A stretch of 9,716 nt of DNA. Origin: an uncultured Bacteroides sp. (lineage in GTDB: Bacteria > Bacteroidota > Bacteroidia > Bacteroidales > Bacteroidaceae). Positions 6,024-9,716 of this stretch are shown here, piece after piece. A model generated the notes under the pieces. The model was not told the DNA's origin and did not search any database. It saw only the letters and a list, made by a program, of their open reading frames with translations. The stretch spans positions 1 to 9,716 of the forward strand of contig USEY01000079.1 in the NCBI GenBank assembly GCA_900553815.1. The letters run 5' to 3'. How positions within the stretch are numbered: position 1 is the stretch's first letter; every line of letters begins with the position of its first letter. Both the position numbers and the translations under genes were made by a program.

Positions 6024-7064
6024 ATGACAATGAATTGCCCTTCCGTATTACTGATTTACACCGGCGGTACCATCGGCATGATAGAGAATCCCGAAACCGG
6101 TGCGCTTGAAAACTTCAACTTCGACCAACTACTACAACATGTACCCGAACTGAAACGGTTCAACTACCGCATCTCTTCCTATCAGTTCACTCCTACCATT
6201 GATTCATCAGATATGGAGCCTGCTTATTGGGCCAAGATGGTAAAAATCATCAGCGGCCATTATGACGAGTTCGACGGATTTGTCATCCTCCACGGTACCG
6301 ACACCATGGCCTACACAGCCTCAGCACTCAGCTTCATGTTGGAGAATCTGGGGAAGCCTGTCATACTTACCGGCTCGCAACTTCCTATCGGTACCCTGCG
6401 CACCGACGGCAAGGAAAACCTTATCACTGCCATTGAGATAGCCGCAGCCAAGCGCGAAGATGGCACACCGGTCGTACCCGAGGTATGCATATTCTTCGAA
6501 AACGAACTGATGCGCGGCAACCGCACCACCAAGATAAACGCGGAAAACTTCAACGCCTTCCGCTCCTTCAACTATCCCTCACTGGCCAAGGTGGGCATAC
6601 ACATACGCTACAACGAACACCTCATACGCCGACCCGACCCGCTGCGTCCTCTGAAACCTCACTATCTGTTTGACACCAACGTAGTGGTTCTTACCCTCTT
6701 TCCGGGCATACAGGAGAGCATCGTAGACTCCGTACTTCACGTTCCGGGACTCAAGGCCGTGGTACTGAAGACATTCGGTTCGGGCAACGCCCCACAAAAA
6801 GAGTGGTTCATCAAGCGCATTAAGGAAGCCACCGAACGCGGCATCATCATTGTCAACATCACCCAGTGCCAAAGTGGTGCCGTAGAAATGGGCCGATATG
6901 AAACCGGCCTGCAACTGTTGCAGGCCGGCGTCATCAGCGGATACGACTGCACACCCGAGTGTGCCGTCACCAAGCTGATGTTCCTGCTGGGCCATGGGCT
7001 CAGCATAGAAAGTATCAGGCAACTGATGGACTCCGACCTGGCAGGCGAAATCACCAAAGAGTGA
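6024..7064 (+). CDS. ansA: Type I (cytoplasmic) L-asparaginase
   Basis: Hydrolyses L-asparagine to L-aspartate and ammonia. 346 aa from ATG 6024 (MTMNCPSVLLIYTGGTIG), near the 338 aa of E. coli AnsA, which it matches closely by eye in several long blocks. The two catalytic threonine motifs are intact: YTGGTIGM (12-19, nucleophile T13) and FVILHGTDTMAYTASALSF (86-104, with T92, D93). SSDMEP (61-66) supplies the substrate-binding Ser-Asp, and RGNRTTK (164-170) ends in the catalytic-site lysine K170. Threonine of the same RTTK segment contributes to the allosteric asparagine site in E. coli AnsA. There is no signal peptide, which separates it from periplasmic type II enzymes. Start chosen because the -7 promoter element overlaps the longer GTG-initiated frame. 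It has its own promoter and terminator, and ends 40 bp from the convergent alpha-galactosidase. Confidence 0.95.
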   Translation: MTMNCPSVLLIYTGGTIGMIENPETGALENFNFDQLLQHVPELKRFNYRISSYQFTPTIDSSDMEPAYWAKMVKIISGHYDEFDGFVILHGTDTMAYTASALSFMLENLGKPVILTGSQLPIGTLRTDGKENLITAIEIAAAKREDGTPVVPEVCIFFENELMRGNRTTKINAENFNAFRSFNYPSLAKVGIHIRYNEHLIRRPDPLRPLKPHYLFDTNVVVLTLFPGIQESIVDSVLHVPGLKAVVLKTFGSGNAPQKEWFIKRIKEATERGIIIVNITQCQSGAVEMGRYETGLQLLQAGVISGYDCTPECAVTKLMFLLGHGLSIESIRQLMDSDLAGEITKE

Positions 7065-7072
7065 CCGCCTGC

Positions 7073-7095
7073 GGGGCCGGATCCGTGCCCCTTTT
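7073..7095 (+). terminator. Intrinsic terminator of ansA
   Basis: GGGGCCG (7073-7079) pairs with CG-T-GCCCC (7084-7091, one bulged T) around a GATC loop, and TTTT (7092-7095) follows directly. It fills the 40-bp gap between the converging genes. On the minus strand the stem is not followed by a T-run, so it should stop asparaginase transcripts only. Confidence 0.7.
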
Positions 7096-7104
7096 CCTTT
7101 GTCC

Positions 7105-9309
7105 TCACTTCACCTCTTCCAGATAGAGTACACGGCTGGAATAGTCGTTCTGCTTATGATAGTCTACACGGTGATTGTAGGGTATCTCCAATCCTTGCTC
7201 CATCAGGTAAGCACCTGTGAACACCTTGCCTTCGAACGCAAGTGGTTCATTGTCTATGCGGTTCAGCTCTCGGATGCGATAGGACTTGTCGGGCTGCAAT
7301 CCGGCCATGGTCACACGCGGCAGGTGTTGGTTGACAAAGTGCTCCGTCTTCCACCAATAGAACACGGCCTTTTCCTTTGCCTCGGACACATACATCAGCG
7401 AAGCCACACCCAGCTTGTCATAGGGCGAAACCAAGCGGTATATGTCGCCCAACTGCACCACGGGCCTTATCATCTTATACTCCTCGATAGCTTTCTTGCA
7501 CAACGCCTTCTCCTCCTCGGTCATGTTCTTGGGCTGTATCTCCATGCCCAGGCGGCCGCTCATGGCCACGTCGATGCGGTACTTCAGCGGTATGACGCGG
7601 AAGGTCTGATGATTGGGAGCGGCACTGATGTGCGAAGCCATAGCGATGGCCGGGAAGAAGTAGGACGTGCCCCACTGCATATAGATACGCTGCAAGGCAT
7701 CGGTATTGTCACTGACCCAGAACTCGTCGAAGTAAGGCAATATGCCATAGTTGGCACGGCCGCCACCACTGGCGCAAGCCTGTATGGTCAGGTCGGGATA
7801 CTTCTGGCGGATACGTTGGCACACTGCTTCAAATCCCTTGTGGTAATCGATGTACAGGTGGCTCTGCTTGTCCATCGTCAGGTAGTTGGACCCATGGTTC
7901 TGGATGGGCATGTTGGCATCCCACTTAATGTAGTCAATCTCTGGATAGGCCGTCATCAGGTCGTCCACCACCTTGAACACGAAGTCCTGCACCTTGGGGT
8001 TGGACAGGTCGAGTACCACCTGCGTTCCTCCACGTCCCAGCACCAGGTCGCGTCCGGGAGCCTTCACCACCCACTCAGGATGCTTCTCGTAGAGTTCGCT
8101 CGTGGTATTGGCCATCTCCGGCTCAATCCAGATACCGAACTTGATGCCATGCTTTCGTGCATCGGCCAGCAGTCCTTCGATGCCTTCGGGCAATTTATTC
8201 TTGTCTACCACCCAGTCGCCCAGCGACGAGTTGTCGGTCTTGCGCGGATACTTGTCGCCAAACCAGCCGTCGTCCATTACAAACAGCTCGCCACCCATCG
8301 AGGCTATGTCGCCCATCATCTGGTCCATGCCCTCTTGGTTGATGTCGAAGTAAACGCCTTCCCAGCTGTTGAGCAGAATCTTGCGCGGCGTGGTGCCATG
8401 TGCCAGCTTGTGCAGGCGTGCCCAGCGGTGGAAGTTACGGCTACTGCCGCTCAGGCCTTCGCGACTGTAGGTCAGCGCCAGGGCCGGTGTCAGGAAGCGT
8501 TCGCCCTTGGCCAGTTTATAATAAGAGTTATCGGGGTTGATGCCCGCAAACAGGCGGTGGTAGTCATCGTCCTGCGTATCGATGCGCAATTCATAGTTGC
8601 CGCCATAGCACAGCGCCACGCCTATCACGCGTCCCTGGTTCTCGCGCGGCTGCCCGTCCAGCGACAGCATCACCTCGGCATGCGACGTGTGGGAATTGCG
8701 CGTACCGTCTTTGTTCTTTATCACCTTCATGCCCGGCAGCAAGGGTTCCTCCACCAGGCGGCTCTCGTTGGCCCAGGAGCCATTGAGGTGCGACAGCCAC
8801 ACCTCGCCCCTGCGGATGGGCAGACAGCCCGAGTCGAAGCGGGTCAGCACGACGGGCTTCTTCTCCGCATGGCTGATTTCCGTCCAGGTCTCTATTACGT
8901 CGGCATCCTGCCACGCCCGGTAGCAGATGTTGACATAGAAGGGATAGACCTTATCCTTCAGCTCCACCACCGTCAGCAGAGCCTTTTCCTCCTGCTGCGT
9001 GCTGACGCGCTGCACCGCCAGGTCCAGCGTCAGGTTGCCGTCACCATGCTCCACGGCCAATGCCGCCTCCTGAGCCGGATAAAGCCCATAGGCCGGATAG
9101 GCAGACAAGGCCTTCTCCACAGCCGGAAGCTGCTCCAGGTCGGCCGGTGCAAGCTTGGGGCCGTAATACACATACTTCAGTTCTCCACCCTCGGGAGCCG
9201 AGAGTACCAGCGACGTGCCCGGCGTGGACACGCACACCTGCTGCGCCTGTATGCTGCCGACCAGCAGCAGTCCCGCACACAGCATTTTCAGTTTATTCGT
9301 CCAATACAT
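7105..9309 (-). CDS. Secreted GH36 alpha-galactosidase
   Basis: Glycoside hydrolase of 734 aa, removing terminal alpha-1,6-galactose from raffinose-type oligosaccharides, melibiose or galactomannan. Residues 1-22 form a signal peptide (Lys-containing n-region, CAGLLLVG core, cut after SIQA), with no usable lipobox, so a periplasmic location is likely. Residues about 25-305 look like the N-terminal beta-sandwich, 306-625 the catalytic barrel and 640-730 a C-terminal beta domain; GH36 members of about 720-750 aa share this plan. Barrel landmarks are MDDGWFGD (345-352), FGIWIEPEM (391-399), YIKWDANM (460-467) with nucleophile D464, CASGGGR (512-518), and WVSDNTDALQR (531-541) with D534 as acid/base. 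No SusC/SusD, regulator or other carbohydrate gene is visible beside it, so no utilisation locus is shown. The gene seems richer in GC than its neighbours and never uses TTA, CTA or TCA codons. Galactose specificity is from family. Confidence 0.94.
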   Translation of the reverse strand: MYWTNKLKMLCAGLLLVGSIQAQQVCVSTPGTSLVLSAPEGGELKYVYYGPKLAPADLEQLPAVEKALSAYPAYGLYPAQEAALAVEHGDGNLTLDLAVQRVSTQQEEKALLTVVELKDKVYPFYVNICYRAWQDADVIETWTEISHAEKKPVVLTRFDSGCLPIRRGEVWLSHLNGSWANESRLVEEPLLPGMKVIKNKDGTRNSHTSHAEVMLSLDGQPRENQGRVIGVALCYGGNYELRIDTQDDDYHRLFAGINPDNSYYKLAKGERFLTPALALTYSREGLSGSSRNFHRWARLHKLAHGTTPRKILLNSWEGVYFDINQEGMDQMMGDIASMGGELFVMDDGWFGDKYPRKTDNSSLGDWVVDKNKLPEGIEGLLADARKHGIKFGIWIEPEMANTTSELYEKHPEWVVKAPGRDLVLGRGGTQVVLDLSNPKVQDFVFKVVDDLMTAYPEIDYIKWDANMPIQNHGSNYLTMDKQSHLYIDYHKGFEAVCQRIRQKYPDLTIQACASGGGRANYGILPYFDEFWVSDNTDALQRIYMQWGTSYFFPAIAMASHISAAPNHQTFRVIPLKYRIDVAMSGRLGMEIQPKNMTEEEKALCKKAIEEYKMIRPVVQLGDIYRLVSPYDKLGVASLMYVSEAKEKAVFYWWKTEHFVNQHLPRVTMAGLQPDKSYRIRELNRIDNEPLAFEGKVFTGAYLMEQGLEIPYNHRVDYHKQNDYSSRVLYLEEVK

Positions 9310-9437
9310 ATTTGATTATTAGTTAGGATTAACATGTTTGCAAAGATAAAGATTTACACAACATCAGAACGATACTATTATACCTTTTTGCTATACCAGA
9401 TAAACGAACAGGCGAAAGCCAACAGAAGGAGTCTATG
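9310..9437. other. Promoter-bearing spacer between alpha-galactosidase and repeat array
   Basis: Apart from the -7 element described separately, this AT-rich stretch shows no gene, terminator or clear inverted repeat. It separates the alpha-galactosidase start from the 24-bp minisatellite, so any upstream activator site would have to lie here or in the repeats. Confidence 0.5.
9341..9348 (-). promoter_or_regulatory. -7 promoter element of the alpha-galactosidase
   Basis: The minus strand reads TATCTTTG, a perfect TAnnTTTG, ending 31 bp before the start codon at 9309. The leader would be about 20-25 nt. No good -33 TTTG is present at 19-21 bp, where the sequence reads GTTCTGATG, which hints at activator dependence. 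Confidence 0.65.
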
Positions 9438-9716
9438 CTATTCAGGGGATTAAAGCCTATCGCATTCAGGGGATTGAAGCTTACCGCATTCAGGGGATTG
9501 AAGCCTATCGCATTCAGGGGATTGAAGCTTACCGCATTCATGGGGTTGAAGCTTACCGCATTCAGGGGGTTGAAGCTTACCGCATTCAGGGGGTTGAAGC
9601 TTACCGCATTCAGGGGGTTGAAGCTTACCGCATTCAGGGGGTTGAAGCTTACCGCATTCAGGGGGTTGAAGCTTACCGCATTCAGGGGGTTGAAGCTTAC
9701 CGCATTCAGGGGGTTG
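9438..9716. repeat. 24-bp minisatellite, at least 11.6 units, runs off the window
   Basis: Units start every 24 bp from 9438 (9462, 9486, 9510 and so on to 9702) with no length change. The core is GCATTCAGGGG. Units 1-4 alternate between endings CCTATC and CTTACC, making a 48-bp higher-order pattern. Unit 5 has a T in the G-run. Units 6-11 are identical and carry GGGGGTT in place of GGGGATT; the twelfth is cut by the window edge. The homogeneous copies lie away from the gene, so recent expansion took place on the right. As 24 is divisible by three, several frames stay open; the minus strand would read NAVSFNPL repeats. Confidence 0.95.

Noticed and set aside
7099..9315. 738-codon plus-strand frame antisense to the alpha-galactosidase
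   Set aside because: It mirrors the sense gene codon for codon and is open only because the sense gene avoids TTA, CTA and TCA. The translation is His/Gln/Val/Leu-rich low-complexity sequence with no domain.
9329..9715. Minus-strand frame through the 24-bp array encoding NAVSFNPL repeats
   Set aside because: It stays open mainly because the unit is eight codons long, and its non-repeat tail runs across the alpha-galactosidase promoter. A protein starting right of the window cannot be fully excluded, but nothing supports it.

Overview
The window reads as chromosomal DNA of a gut-type Bacteroidota (order Bacteroidales). Three things point there. Perfect TAnnTTTG -7 promoter elements sit in front of four transcription units. 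Shine-Dalgarno sequences are absent before the start codons. The proteins have a Bacteroides/Parabacteroides character: a GH36 alpha-galactosidase with an export signal, a LolC/E-like permease and a type I asparaginase. The species cannot be named from this sequence alone.

Layout, left to right. Bases 1-636 hold no convincing gene but are full of repeats: a perfect 29-bp inverted pair of a palindromic element (25-156), a hairpin, and a run of degenerate 21-bp and then 22-bp tandem repeats (369-596). Next comes a leftward two-gene operon, read from 3103 down to 637: a fold-type I PLP aminotransferase, then 19 bp later a LolC/LolE-type ABC permease. A 259-bp divergent control region (3104-3362) has a -7 element facing each way and a 17/21-matching direct repeat. 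Rightward genes follow: a protein of the L-fucose/L-arabinose isomerase-like superfamily (3363-4598), alanine dehydrogenase (4721-5818) with a structured terminator-like element, and cytoplasmic L-asparaginase (6024-7064) with a GC-rich terminator. Convergent to these, on the minus strand, is a secreted GH36 alpha-galactosidase (7105-9309) with its own promoter. The window ends inside a 24-bp minisatellite (9438-9716 and beyond).

How they fit together: aminotransferase, alanine dehydrogenase and asparaginase all move amino groups between amino acids, keto acids and ammonia, so the centre of the window looks like an amino-acid/nitrogen neighbourhood. Each seems to have its own promoter, so shared regulation is not shown. 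The isomerase-like protein is the least understood member. The alpha-galactosidase is a separate unit, more GC-rich than its neighbours. I found no CRISPR, tRNA, rRNA, integrase or defence system. The less ordinary signals are the two flanking repeat arrays, the inverted repeat pair, the divergent operator-like direct repeat, and the placement of the isomerase-like gene.
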